From contig NZ_LT827015.1 of NCBI RefSeq assembly GCF_900169075.1, positions 1,938,158 to 2,002,157 on the forward strand: 64,000 nt of DNA, read 5' to 3'. The stretch's first letter is position 1. Each line of letters opens with the position of its first letter. The notes beneath the pieces are model-generated. The model had not been told where the DNA came from and ran no database searches. It saw only the letters and a program-made list of their open reading frames with translations. The position numbers were made by a program, and so were the translations under genes. Below, piece after piece: positions 35,719 through 44,944 of the stretch. Origin of the DNA: Chryseobacterium phocaeense. Lineage in GTDB: Bacteria > Bacteroidota > Bacteroidia > Flavobacteriales > Weeksellaceae.

Positions 35719-38682
35719 ATGAAAAAGAGAATTATTCTTGTTTGTGCATTAGCTTCAAGTTTTATTGGGTTACATGCACAAAACTGGGAGCCCGTAGCTC
35801 AAAAAGTTGCGCCCGTAAGGAAGGAAGTCAATGTACTCTATTCTTATAAGGTAGACGTGAACTCCATCAGAGCACTTTTAAAAAATGCACCTGAAGCAGG
35901 AAACGGAGCCAGTCCGGTAATTATTTCCTTACCTACGGCCGATGGAAAAATAGAAAGATTTTCAGTATACAGCGCTCCTGTAGTTGAAAAATCTATGGCA
36001 GACCGTTATGAGCTGGGGGCTTATTCAGGGATCGGAATAGACAACCCGCATAAGCAGATCAGATTCAGTACGGCGCCAAATGACTTCCAATCCATGCTTT
36101 TTGACGCTACTACAGGAAAATACGAGTTTATTGAACCTATCAATAAAGAAAAAGATGTGTATGGCGTATTCTTCAAATCCAATAAAACGCAAGGCGGAAA
36201 ACCTTTTGAATGTACAACAGCTGAGCCTGAACATTCAAAAAAACAGATAAGCAACTTAATTCAGTCTAAAAACGTTCTGGGTTCAGGAAGTTTCAATAAA
36301 AGCAATGACCTTAAATACAGAACTTACAGATTAGCCATCTCCGTAAATGGTGAATATACTCAGCTTGCAGGAGGCGTTCCCGGTGCAGCTACCCGTATCA
36401 ATGCTACTATGGCAAGAGTAAACGGGGTCTTTGAAAAAGATTTTGGTATTCATATGAATGTTCTGGATCTTCCTCAACTGATCTTCCCGGATGCTAACAC
36501 AGATCCCTATTCCCCTGTAATTAACAGTGGCGGTGGAAATTATAGTGCTCCGTCAGCATGGAATCTTCAGGTTCAGCAGGCCATTACTGCTGCTATAGGA
36601 AATAATGCCTATGATATTGGCCATTTCTTCGGACACAGAGGCGGTGGCGGAAGTGCCGGTGATGTTGGAAATGTATGTAGAAATCCTGCTAATAACAATG
36701 ACGCCACATCAAAAGGAGCGGGAATTACTTCTCCATTAATCGTAGACCAGCCTTTCGGAGATACCTATGATATTGATTTTGTAGCTCATGAAATTGGCCA
36801 CCAGTTCGGAGGGGCGCACACCATGTCGCTTGCTCAGCACGGTGCCCATATGGAACCGGGATCAGGATCTACCATTATGGGATACGCCGGTATCACCAAT
36901 GCCAATGTTCAGATGAATTCCGATGCTTACTTCCACGTAAAAAATATTGAAGAAGTACAGGCTTATGTAAATTCCCAGGATTGCGGTACCGTTACTACGA
37001 TCACCACCAATACTGCACCTGTTATTCAGCCCCTGGCCAGCAGAACGATTCCAAAAAACACGGCATTTGTCCTGACAGCTGATGCTGCCGATGCCCAAAA
37101 TGACCCGATGACTTATACATGGGAACAGTATGATCTTGCTCAGGCTACTTTCGGAGCTGTAAGTGCTACCCGCAGACATGGAGCTAATTTCAGATCTGTA
37201 ATGCCTTCTGCATCCCCTTCAAGATATTTCCCTCTTCTTACGACAGTTCTTAACGGTTCTGTTTCAAATGTGGCCGGCTGGGAAACTGTTTCAACGGTTC
37301 CTAGAGGAATGAGATTCAAAGTAACCGTAAGAGACAACAACCCTGATGTTACAAAACAACAGACTCAGAGCGAAAGAATCAATCTGGAAGTAGGAAATGA
37401 AGGTCCATTCAAAGTAACTTCAACGAATGTTTATAATAATACAGCCGGAGCGATCACCTGGGACGTAGCCAATACCAACAACAGTACGTATAATGTGCAG
37501 AATGTTAAAATTGACTACACAACCAATAATGGAGCAACCTGGACCGTAATTACCCCTTCTACTCCAAATGACGGAGCTGAACCATTTATGTTCACCGGAC
37601 TGGCTAACGGTTCCGCTGTGAAGATCAGGGTAAGTGCGATTAACAATGTATTCTATGCCATTGGTAATGCAACAGTGAGTGCCAACTCTTCGGCATGTTC
37701 TACCGTAGAGCCTACAGGAATTGCTGTTTCGGGAATAACTATGTCTTCGGCCAATATCAACTGGGCTGCACTTCAGGGAAGCCAGTACACCATCCGATAC
37801 AGAAAAGTAGGAGCTCCTACCTGGATTTCCGCTACGGTAACGGCTAACTCATCTTTCCTTTCAGGACTGGATAATGCTTCACAGTATGAATACCAGATAG
37901 CCAACATCTGTGGTTCTACCACCGGAACATTCTCTGCAGTGGCTAACTTTACGACATTAGGTTATACATTGTGTAGCAACGCCTCTGCCAGTCCTGCGGA
38001 CGAATTTATTTCAAATGTTACGGTAACTCCTGTCGGACAAACTCCAATGTCAAATGCGAGTGCCGGTGCAGCATATACCAACTATGCAACTGACCCTTCC
38101 AAACTGATTACCCTTACACAAGGTTCTACCGGTAATACCGTGAGTATTACAAAACAGTGGACAGCCGATCAGTATAATGACGGGGTAACGGCATGGATAG
38201 ACTTCAACAGGGATGGAAACTTCTCTGCTTCTGAAATGATCCATACCAGCGCAGCCAATATTGTTACACCGGTTTCAGCAACATTTGCAGTACCGGCGGA
38301 TGCTTATGCAGGACCTCTGAATACAACAATGAGAGTTATCCTTACCTATGATGACCAGCCAACCAGCGGATGTTCCATCTTCGCTTACGGGGAAGTTGAA
38401 GATTATGCGGTAAAAATTCTTCCTCAGGCATTAGGTACCAGCGATGTAGTGAAAGACGATATCTCTGTACAGATTTATCCTAACCCGGCTTATGATGTTC
38501 TGAATGTGACTAATATTTCTTCCCAGGCACAATTCAGCATCTTTAATATGGCAGGACAGTCTGTAATGAACGGTACTGTTTCCGGTCAGAAAATCCCGGT
38601 AGCTAAATTAAGCACAGGAGTATACGTTATTACGATTGAGGACAAAGGAACTGTTTCAAAACTGAAGTTCATTAAGAAATAA
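35719..38682 (+). CDS. Reprolysin-like zinc metalloprotease with T9SS type A sorting domain
   Basis: 987 residues from the ATG at 35719; the longer frame from 35692 would begin before the signal peptide MKKRIILVCALASSFIGLHAQ and overlap the promoter. A propeptide of about 190 residues precedes the M12B-like domain with the zinc motif HEIGHQFGGAH (357-367) and a Met-turn region (STIMGYAG). Fibronectin-like repeats follow (about 580-750), then a GEVED domain and the type A T9SS sorting signal (YPNPAYDVLNV to KLKFIKK). The protein should be secreted by the type IX system, acting on host or environmental protein. Confidence 0.9.
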   Translation: MKKRIILVCALASSFIGLHAQNWEPVAQKVAPVRKEVNVLYSYKVDVNSIRALLKNAPEAGNGASPVIISLPTADGKIERFSVYSAPVVEKSMADRYELGAYSGIGIDNPHKQIRFSTAPNDFQSMLFDATTGKYEFIEPINKEKDVYGVFFKSNKTQGGKPFECTTAEPEHSKKQISNLIQSKNVLGSGSFNKSNDLKYRTYRLAISVNGEYTQLAGGVPGAATRINATMARVNGVFEKDFGIHMNVLDLPQLIFPDANTDPYSPVINSGGGNYSAPSAWNLQVQQAITAAIGNNAYDIGHFFGHRGGGGSAGDVGNVCRNPANNNDATSKGAGITSPLIVDQPFGDTYDIDFVAHEIGHQFGGAHTMSLAQHGAHMEPGSGSTIMGYAGITNANVQMNSDAYFHVKNIEEVQAYVNSQDCGTVTTITTNTAPVIQPLASRTIPKNTAFVLTADAADAQNDPMTYTWEQYDLAQATFGAVSATRRHGANFRSVMPSASPSRYFPLLTTVLNGSVSNVAGWETVSTVPRGMRFKVTVRDNNPDVTKQQTQSERINLEVGNEGPFKVTSTNVYNNTAGAITWDVANTNNSTYNVQNVKIDYTTNNGATWTVITPSTPNDGAEPFMFTGLANGSAVKIRVSAINNVFYAIGNATVSANSSACSTVEPTGIAVSGITMSSANINWAALQGSQYTIRYRKVGAPTWISATVTANSSFLSGLDNASQYEYQIANICGSTTGTFSAVANFTTLGYTLCSNASASPADEFISNVTVTPVGQTPMSNASAGAAYTNYATDPSKLITLTQGSTGNTVSITKQWTADQYNDGVTAWIDFNRDGNFSASEMIHTSAANIVTPVSATFAVPADAYAGPLNTTMRVILTYDDQPTSGCSIFAYGEVEDYAVKILPQALGTSDVVKDDISVQIYPNPAYDVLNVTNISSQAQFSIFNMAGQSVMNGTVSGQKIPVAKLSTGVYVITIEDKGTVSKLKFIKK

Positions 38683-38704
38683 ACCTTTTATTCTATAATC
38701 TCAG

Positions 38705-38732
38705 AGCCCGGCTAAAAGCCGGGCTTTTTATT
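38705..38732 (+). terminator. Terminator after the protease gene
   Basis: Stem AGCCCGGCT / AGCCGGGCT with loop AAA, followed by TTTTTATTTT, 22 bp past the stop. Confidence 0.9.
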
Positions 38733-38814
38733 TTGGTTTTTATCAGTTATCCGTGTCATTCTAATTTTTTTAATATTTTATTTTCAATAATTACTGAAAG
38801 TTCAAAAATATTTT

Positions 38815-38822
38815 TATCTTTG
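38815..38822 (+). promoter_or_regulatory. -7 element of the DoxX-DUF2071 operon
   Basis: TATCTTTG matches TAnnTTTG and lies 33 bp before the ATG at 38855. Confidence 0.55.
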
Positions 38823-38854
38823 AATAGAAATTAACAAGACTAATTCTTAATCCT

Positions 38855-39241
38855 ATGAAAAGCATTTATAAAATAATCAATTACGGTATAGCTACAGTCT
38901 GGATTATTAATGGTCTCTTCTGTAAAATACTGAATTTTGTTCCGCGTCATGAGGAGATTGTTGCAAGAATTTTAGACAGTCATTATTCAAGGTTTTTAAC
39001 GGTTCTGATCGGCTGCTCAGAAATTGTAATGGCGGTCTGGGTTATAACGGGAATTCATTCCAGATTCAATGCACTCGCTCAAATTACAATCATTGCATCT
39101 ATGAATATCCTTGAATTTATATTGGCTCCTGATTTACTGCTTTGGGGCAGGTACAATTCATTATTTGCTTTTCTCTTTATTGTACTTATTTATTTTAATG
39201 AGTTTCATTTAAATCCAAAAAAACTAAACCATCATGTTTGA
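38855..39241 (+). CDS. DoxX-like membrane protein
   Basis: 128 residues with about four transmembrane helices (YGIATVWIINGLFCKI; FLTVLIGCSEIVMAVWVITG; LAQITIIASMNILEFILA; SLFAFLFIVLIYF). The fold matches the DoxX-like family, whose members are small inner-membrane proteins linked to redox or lipid-related roles; the best-known member is a quinol oxidase subunit. First gene of a four-gene operon; its last 8 bp overlap the DUF2071 gene. Confidence 0.8.
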   Translation: MKSIYKIINYGIATVWIINGLFCKILNFVPRHEEIVARILDSHYSRFLTVLIGCSEIVMAVWVITGIHSRFNALAQITIIASMNILEFILAPDLLLWGRYNSLFAFLFIVLIYFNEFHLNPKKLNHHV

Positions 39242-39998
39242 CTTTTTAAAAAACCATCCGTTTTCAGTAGAAGCTTTTTTTGAAAGCTCTCTTGTACTGA
39301 CGTTTGCAGTTCCCAAAGAACAGCTGCAACCTCTTATTCCGGAGTGTCTGGAACTCGATACTTTCCAGGATCAATGGGCTTTTGTAGCAGCAGCAATGGT
39401 TCAGACAAAAAATTTACGCCCAAAAGGGTTTCCGAAGTTCATGGGAAATGACTTTTTCCTGATCGGCTACCGCGTATTTGTAAGATACAGGAGCAATACC
39501 GGAAAAAACCTGCGCGGACTGTATATTCTTAAATCTGAAACGGATAAAAAGAAAATGGAAGTGATGGGTAATCTATTTACCCATTACAATTATTCCACAA
39601 CAGACATTCAGCAGAAGGAAAAGGGAAATGTAAAAGAAATACAATCTGTTAAGTCAAAATTTAAAGTAAGCATCAGTAAAAAAGAAGAAAATATTCCTCT
39701 CTCACCCAACTCTCCCTTTGCAGACTGGAAAGAAGCAAGGAGATTTGCAGGGCCGCTGCCATTCACTTTTACCTACAATAAAGAAACCCGGGAAGTACTT
39801 ATCATCGAAGGGGTAAGACAAAACTGGACTCCCGCACCGGTACAGATTCTCAACTATAATTTCGGATTTTTAGATACGCTTAAACTGGAAAACGCTGTTT
39901 TGGCCAATGCTTTTATCATTAACAACATTCCATACTACTGGAAAAAAGGAAAAATTGAATCATGGAAACAAAAAGAAGAAAATTTCAGGGTGTCCTGA
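39234..39998 (+). CDS. DUF2071 (YqjF-like) protein
   Basis: 254 residues. The start FEKNHPFSV-like segment and PKEQLQPLIPECLELD, with FMGNDFFLIGYRVFVRY, fit the DUF2071/YqjF family, a conserved cytoplasmic family of unknown reaction often found with DoxX-like proteins. Its 3' end overlaps the methyltransferase gene by 37 bp, so translation is coupled. Confidence 0.8.
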   Translation: MFDFLKNHPFSVEAFFESSLVLTFAVPKEQLQPLIPECLELDTFQDQWAFVAAAMVQTKNLRPKGFPKFMGNDFFLIGYRVFVRYRSNTGKNLRGLYILKSETDKKKMEVMGNLFTHYNYSTTDIQQKEKGNVKEIQSVKSKFKVSISKKEENIPLSPNSPFADWKEARRFAGPLPFTFTYNKETREVLIIEGVRQNWTPAPVQILNYNFGFLDTLKLENAVLANAFIINNIPYYWKKGKIESWKQKEENFRVS

Positions 39999-40714
39999 AT
40001 ATTCTAAGCTTCAACCGTCATTTTTATATTATAGGAATAGGAGTTTTAGCTTTAATAACAGCCAGTCATCAGATATTTGAATGGCCGGATCTTTTATACT
40101 GGATTATTATAGCTGCATTTCTTTATGGGCTTATCACGCCATTAATAGTATCAGCATACATCTATGATTTTTCGGGGTATTATGAGTTTCAGTGGCTGAA
40201 AGACTGTTCCATTGATGAGTCAAAAGCAAAAAATATTTTAAATATCAATGCGGGGTTTGATGAAACGAGCTACATTATCAAAGACAAATTTCCACAAGCC
40301 CATTTAAAAGTATTTGATTTTTATGATGCGAAACGGCATACGGAACCGGCTATAGTAAGAGCCAGAAAAGTGAGTATTGTATACCCAGACACCCAACAGA
40401 TACATACCGGTTCAATTCCTTTGCCTGATCAGTCAGTTGATATTATTTTTCTGCTCTCTGCTGTACACGAAATAAGGTCACATGAAGAAAAGATCATCTT
40501 TTTAAAAGAATGCCGCCGCTTATGCAAAACGGATGGGAAGATAATTATGGTAGAGCACCTGAGGGATTTTCCGAATTTTTTGGCTTTTTCTGTAGGCTTT
40601 ACTCATTTTTTCTCAAAAGCTGTATGGAGAAATGCTTTTATTAATGCCGGTTTTGCATCATTCAAAGAGGTAAAATTCACCTCTTTTATGTCAGTTTTTA
40701 TTTCTACACCTTAA
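39962..40714 (+). CDS. Membrane-anchored SAM-dependent methyltransferase
   Basis: 250 residues. Two hydrophobic segments (FYIIGIGVLALITASHQIF; LLYWIIIAAFLYGLITPLIV) precede a class I methyltransferase-like domain: LNINAGFDETSY in the place of the SAM-binding GxGxG motif, SIPLPDQSVDIIFLLSAVHEI (motif IV-like) and LCKTDGKIIMVEHLRD (motif V). The glycine-rich motif is degenerate, so activity is uncertain. Third gene of the DoxX-DUF2071 operon. Confidence 0.72.
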   Translation: METKRRKFQGVLNILSFNRHFYIIGIGVLALITASHQIFEWPDLLYWIIIAAFLYGLITPLIVSAYIYDFSGYYEFQWLKDCSIDESKAKNILNINAGFDETSYIIKDKFPQAHLKVFDFYDAKRHTEPAIVRARKVSIVYPDTQQIHTGSIPLPDQSVDIIFLLSAVHEIRSHEEKIIFLKECRRLCKTDGKIIMVEHLRDFPNFLAFSVGFTHFFSKAVWRNAFINAGFASFKEVKFTSFMSVFISTP

Positions 40715-40726
40715 TCATCCAATGCC

Positions 40727-41119
40727 ATGGAAATTCACCTACAGATCACAGGAACGCTTTTAATTGTTTTAGCATGTGTTCATATTATTTTCCCGAAATA
40801 TTTTAACTGGGAAAAGGAACTTCAGTCATTAAGCCTGATGAACCGGGAAATGATGTGGGTTCATACCATCTTTATAGCCTTAACGGTATTTCTTATGGGC
40901 CTGCTTTGTGTAACCTCCCCGCAAGAGCTTACAGGAACCGCTTTCGGTAGAAAAATTGCCCTTGGATTTGCCGTCTTCTGGACCATCCGGCTGTTCATCC
41001 AGTTTTTTGGTTATTCTTCAGCGTTATGGAAAGGAAAAACTTTTGAAACCATTGTCCACATTATTTTTTCCCTGCTTTGGGTATACCTGAGCGGATTGTT
41101 TTGGATCATCTGCTTTTAG
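40727..41119 (+). CDS. Four-helix membrane protein, function unknown
   Basis: 130 residues with about four transmembrane helices (LLIVLACVHIIFPKYF; MWVHTIFIALTVFLMGLLCV; LGFAVFWTIRLFIQFFG; IIFSLLWVYLSGLFWIICF). No family recognised. It starts 12 bp after the methyltransferase gene, so it is the last gene of the operon; perhaps it acts with the other two membrane proteins. Confidence 0.7.
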   Translation: MEIHLQITGTLLIVLACVHIIFPKYFNWEKELQSLSLMNREMMWVHTIFIALTVFLMGLLCVTSPQELTGTAFGRKIALGFAVFWTIRLFIQFFGYSSALWKGKTFETIVHIIFSLLWVYLSGLFWIICF

Positions 41120-41203
41120 TACGTCATCTAAAACTATTTGTACTAAAATCTAAATAATTGACATTAATTTTTCTATTTTTGGTTGAATTTAATTTGATTT
41201 TAA

Positions 41204-42835
41204 ATGAAAAAGCTGACATATACACTTTTATTTGCTTCGGGGCTTGCTTTCGGACAGTTTTTCGAGCAAGATAAAGCTTTCACCAAACAGGATACTTTAA
41301 AAGGATCTGATACCCAATTCAGAAATTTCTGGGATGTAAAAAAATATGATCTTTCCGTGGAACCTGATTTTGCACAGAAAAGTATCAAAGGCTATAACAA
41401 AATCAGTTTTGAAATCACCAGGGACATCACCGATCCTGTTTTTCAGATTGATCTTCAAAAGCCAATGAAAGCGGACAAAGTAGAGGCTAATTTCCCTGTT
41501 TCCAAATACAATCAGGATGGTGACTTTATTTTTGTTACCGCTAAAAAGAAATTCAAAAAGGGAGAAAAATATACCATTGATGTCAGCTATTCCGGTAATC
41601 CTGTGATTGCAAAAAACGCACCCTGGGACGGCGGCTGGGTTTTCGCTAAGGATGAAAATGGAAATCCGTGGATGAGTGTTGCCGATGAAGGAATCGGTGC
41701 TTCCATATGGCTTCCCACCAAAGATATCTGGAGTGATGAGCCGGACAACGGAATCATTATGAAGATTATTACCCCGAACGACCTTGTAGGCATAGGAAAC
41801 GGAAGACTGATCAGCAAAAAAACAGAAGGAGGAAAAACGGCTTATACCTGGGAAGTTAAAAATCCGATCAACGCCTATTCTATCATCCCTAATATCGGCA
41901 AATATGTCAATTTTAAAGATACATTTACCGGTGAAAAAGGAAAACTGGACCTTGATTACTGGGTTCTGGACCACAACCTGGAAAAAGCAAAGAAGCAGTT
42001 TCAGCAGGTAAAACCGATGCTTTCCGCATTTGAATACTGGTTCGGGCCCTACCCTTTTTATGAGGATTCTTACAAGCTGGTAGACTCTCCTTATCTCGGA
42101 ATGGAACACCAGAGCAATGTAGCCTACGGAAACGGATATAAGAACGGATATCTGGGCAAAGACCTTTCCGGAACCGGTGTAGGACTCAACTGGGATTATA
42201 TCATTATCCACGAAAGCGGCCATGAATGGTTTGCCAATAATATTACCGCCAAAGACCAGGCGGATATGTGGATCCATGAGAGTTTCACCATGTATTCCGA
42301 GGTGCTTTTCACGGAGAAATATATGGATAAGAAATCAGCGGATATATACGGAATCGGGGTTCGTAATATGATCCAGAACGATGTTCCCATTATTGGAAAA
42401 TACGGTGTAAGAAATGAAGGAAGCGGTGATATGTATCCGAAAGGAGCCAATATGCTGCATACCATACGCCAGGTGATCAATAATGATGAAAAATTCAGAC
42501 AGATCCTGAGAGGACTGGGTAAAGATTTCTATCATCAGACGGTCACCACCAAACAGATCGAAGATTATATGTCATCCAAATCAGGAATTGATCTTTCCAC
42601 CATCTTCAATCAGTATTTAAGAACGACAAAAATCCCTACCCTTGAATATTCTCAAACGGGGGATTCTTTAAAATTCCGTTACACCGATGTGGTTAAAGAT
42701 CTGAAACTTCCTCTTATGATTAATGGTGATCAAACCATCGCCCCAACGGAAAACTGGCAGACAATTAAACTTAAGAAAAACGGTCCGGTAGAGTTTAATA
42801 AGAACTATTTTATTAATTATAATAACATTCAGTAA
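41204..42835 (+). CDS. M1-family metallopeptidase (aminopeptidase)
   Basis: 543 residues with a signal peptide. Zinc site HESGHEW (H336, E337, H340) and the third ligand in WIHESFTMYSE (E359) are intact; GMEHQSNVAYGNG around residue 300 replaces the GxMEN exopeptidase motif. M1 enzymes remove N-terminal residues of peptides. A TATTTTTG box lies at 41174-41181. It probably acts in the periplasm or outside, feeding on peptides together with the M61 gene downstream. Confidence 0.92.
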   Translation: MKKLTYTLLFASGLAFGQFFEQDKAFTKQDTLKGSDTQFRNFWDVKKYDLSVEPDFAQKSIKGYNKISFEITRDITDPVFQIDLQKPMKADKVEANFPVSKYNQDGDFIFVTAKKKFKKGEKYTIDVSYSGNPVIAKNAPWDGGWVFAKDENGNPWMSVADEGIGASIWLPTKDIWSDEPDNGIIMKIITPNDLVGIGNGRLISKKTEGGKTAYTWEVKNPINAYSIIPNIGKYVNFKDTFTGEKGKLDLDYWVLDHNLEKAKKQFQQVKPMLSAFEYWFGPYPFYEDSYKLVDSPYLGMEHQSNVAYGNGYKNGYLGKDLSGTGVGLNWDYIIIHESGHEWFANNITAKDQADMWIHESFTMYSEVLFTEKYMDKKSADIYGIGVRNMIQNDVPIIGKYGVRNEGSGDMYPKGANMLHTIRQVINNDEKFRQILRGLGKDFYHQTVTTKQIEDYMSSKSGIDLSTIFNQYLRTTKIPTLEYSQTGDSLKFRYTDVVKDLKLPLMINGDQTIAPTENWQTIKLKKNGPVEFNKNYFINYNNIQ

Positions 42836-42960
42836 AGCGAAAGAGCAAAAAGGCGAAAGGGTGAAACTGCAAAATACGAGGTAGTCTTTTTATATTTAAA
42901 CCTCCAAAAGCTTTTTCGCAATTTTGCCTTTTTACCTTTTTGCCTCTCCCTCACAAATTT
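42836..42960. repeat. Inverted GCAAAAAGGC-type repeat between two peptidase genes
   Basis: Left words gcaaaaaggcgaaagggtg (42846-42864) and the inverse complement of right words (ttttgcctttttaccttttt, 42920-42939) align at about 23 of 30 positions, so the two halves form an imperfect hairpin. The same word family is at 35331-35395. Confidence 0.5.
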
Positions 42961-43034
42961 TAAGAAAACTTTATGTCTTCCCCCGTAACAAACTGATAAA
43001 AAAACTACTATTTAACTATAAAAATTTAAACCTA

Positions 43035-44891
43035 ATGAGAAAAGCAGCAATCAGCCTGGGTCTTTTCGCAGCCTTTATGGCCAATGCCCAGTCCATCAAA
43101 ACAACGATTGATCTTGTGAATGTAAAAGACGACAAGGTAGCCGTAACGATGGAATTCCCTAAAATGAAATCGGGAGACATCAAATTTCATTTTCCTAAAA
43201 CCGTTCCCGGTACTTATTCTGTAGATGATTACGGAAGATTTGTGGAAGGCATCAAGTTTTATGATAATAAAGGAAGGGAACTAACGTATACCAAGGTTAA
43301 TGATAATACGTATTCACTAAAAAATGCTAAAGATTTAAGCAAGGTAACCTACCTCGTGAATGACAGTTTTGATGATGAAATGGACAATTCAAAACACAAG
43401 GCTGTATTTTCCCCGTCAGGAACCGATATCGAAGAAGGAAAAATCTTTATGATCAATACCCATGGATTCATTGGATATATTGATAATATGCAGGATGTTC
43501 CTTACCAGCTGATCATTCAGAAGCCGGCCGGATTCTATGGAACAACCGCGTTGGTAGACCAGGACAAATCCGATGCTACAGATACCTTTACCCTCGCTAA
43601 TTATGCCAAAGTAACGGATTCGCCGCTGATGTACACCAAACCTGATTATATTACCTTCAATGCCGGAGGAATGGATCTGGTACTGGGTGTTTATTCTCCG
43701 ACAGGAAAATACAAAGCGGCAGACTTCAAAGATAATCTTGAAAAAATGGTAATGGCCCAGAAAAAATTCCTGGGTGACATGAATACCAATAAAAAATATG
43801 CGATCATGCTTTACCTTTCCGGAGGTGACGGTCCGCAGATCAAAGGTTTCGGGGCACTGGAACATCACGAATCCACCAGTGTGGTACTTCCTGAAATGAT
43901 GCCGAAAGAAGCGATTGATAAAACAATCACAGACGTGGTTTCGCATGAATTTTTCCATACCGTAAATCCACTGAAAACACATTCTGAAGAGATTCATTAT
44001 TTTGATTATGCCGATCCTAAAATGTCACAGCATCTTTGGATGTACGAAGGCGGAACGGAATATTTTGCCAATCTTTTCCAGATCCAGGAAGGTTTGATCA
44101 ATAAGGACGAATTCCTGCAGAGAATCAATGAGAAAATTACCAATTCAAAGAACTACGATGATACCATGCCTTTTACGGTGATGAGTAAAAACGTTCTGAA
44201 GGATGAATACAAAGACCAGTATAGAAACGTGTATGAGAAAGGAGCGTTACTGGCTATGTGTCTGGATATTGAACTCAGAAAACTGTCCAACGGGGAAATG
44301 GGCTATCGTGATATGATCAGAAAGCTGTCCCAGAGATTCGGGGAAAACAAGCCGTTCAAAGATGACAAGCTGATTGATGAACTGGTTACGGTTACCGGAT
44401 ACCCTCAGGTGAAGGATTTTTACAATAAATATATCGCAGGCAACCAGCCGACGCCATACGCAGAATACCTGAGCATGGTAGGCGTAGAAGCTAAAAAGCA
44501 GGATACACCGCCTCTTTTCTGGTTCATTAAAGATCCTAACCAGACAGGGTTTAACGATAAGAACAACACGTTCGTATTTGACGAAAGCTCTGCACTCTCT
44601 CCTTTCGCCAAAAGCATAGGATTTAAAATTACAGACGAGATTTTTGCGCTTGACGGAAAAACTATTGATATCCAGAAGATTCAGGATTTCATCAACTATA
44701 CCAAAACCATTAAAGAAGGGCAAAATGTTACCGTTACCATTATCAGAAAAAATGGTGATAAAACAGATAAGATAGACCTTAAAGGTAAGGCCATACTGGA
44801 TAAAATGACTATAGAAACGCTTCAGTATAAAGCCAGCCCAACCGCAGCAGAACAGAAGCTGCAAAGCCAATGGCTGACCGGAAAGAAATAA
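43035..44891 (+). CDS. M61-family metallopeptidase (glycyl aminopeptidase-like)
   Basis: 618 residues from ATG 43035, which starts the signal peptide MRKAAISLGLFAAFMANAQS; a longer frame from 42924 has no such peptide. Zinc motif HEFFH at 304-308, followed by the glutamate in MYEGGTEYFANL (E about 339). The C-terminal 110 residues form a PDZ-like domain (FAKSIGFKITDEIFALDGKT). M61 enzymes remove glycine or alanine from peptide N-termini. It follows the M1 peptidase gene in the same direction. Confidence 0.9.
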   Translation: MRKAAISLGLFAAFMANAQSIKTTIDLVNVKDDKVAVTMEFPKMKSGDIKFHFPKTVPGTYSVDDYGRFVEGIKFYDNKGRELTYTKVNDNTYSLKNAKDLSKVTYLVNDSFDDEMDNSKHKAVFSPSGTDIEEGKIFMINTHGFIGYIDNMQDVPYQLIIQKPAGFYGTTALVDQDKSDATDTFTLANYAKVTDSPLMYTKPDYITFNAGGMDLVLGVYSPTGKYKAADFKDNLEKMVMAQKKFLGDMNTNKKYAIMLYLSGGDGPQIKGFGALEHHESTSVVLPEMMPKEAIDKTITDVVSHEFFHTVNPLKTHSEEIHYFDYADPKMSQHLWMYEGGTEYFANLFQIQEGLINKDEFLQRINEKITNSKNYDDTMPFTVMSKNVLKDEYKDQYRNVYEKGALLAMCLDIELRKLSNGEMGYRDMIRKLSQRFGENKPFKDDKLIDELVTVTGYPQVKDFYNKYIAGNQPTPYAEYLSMVGVEAKKQDTPPLFWFIKDPNQTGFNDKNNTFVFDESSALSPFAKSIGFKITDEIFALDGKTIDIQKIQDFINYTKTIKEGQNVTVTIIRKNGDKTDKIDLKGKAILDKMTIETLQYKASPTAAEQKLQSQWLTGKK

Positions 44892-44906
44892 TAAAAATAC
44901 AGGTAT

Positions 44907-44938
44907 AAAAAAAGCGGGAAAAATTTTCCCGCTTTTTT
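44907..44938. terminator. Bidirectional terminator between M61 and metallo-beta-lactamase genes
   Basis: Stem AAAAAGCGGGAAAA / TTTTCCCGCTTTTT gives runs of T on both strands. It serves the plus-strand M61 gene (ends 44891) and the minus-strand lactamase gene (ends 44945). Confidence 0.9.
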
Positions 44939-44944
44939 ATTTTG

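Noticed and set aside
41297..42277. 326-residue open frame antisense to the M1 peptidase gene
   Set aside because: The plus-strand frame has a signal peptide and a full set of zinc ligands; the antisense frame has no recognisable domain and an unusual composition.
42924..43034. Longer start for the M61 peptidase
   Set aside because: The 37 extra residues lie in the intergenic repeat and would hide the clear signal peptide that starts at 43035.
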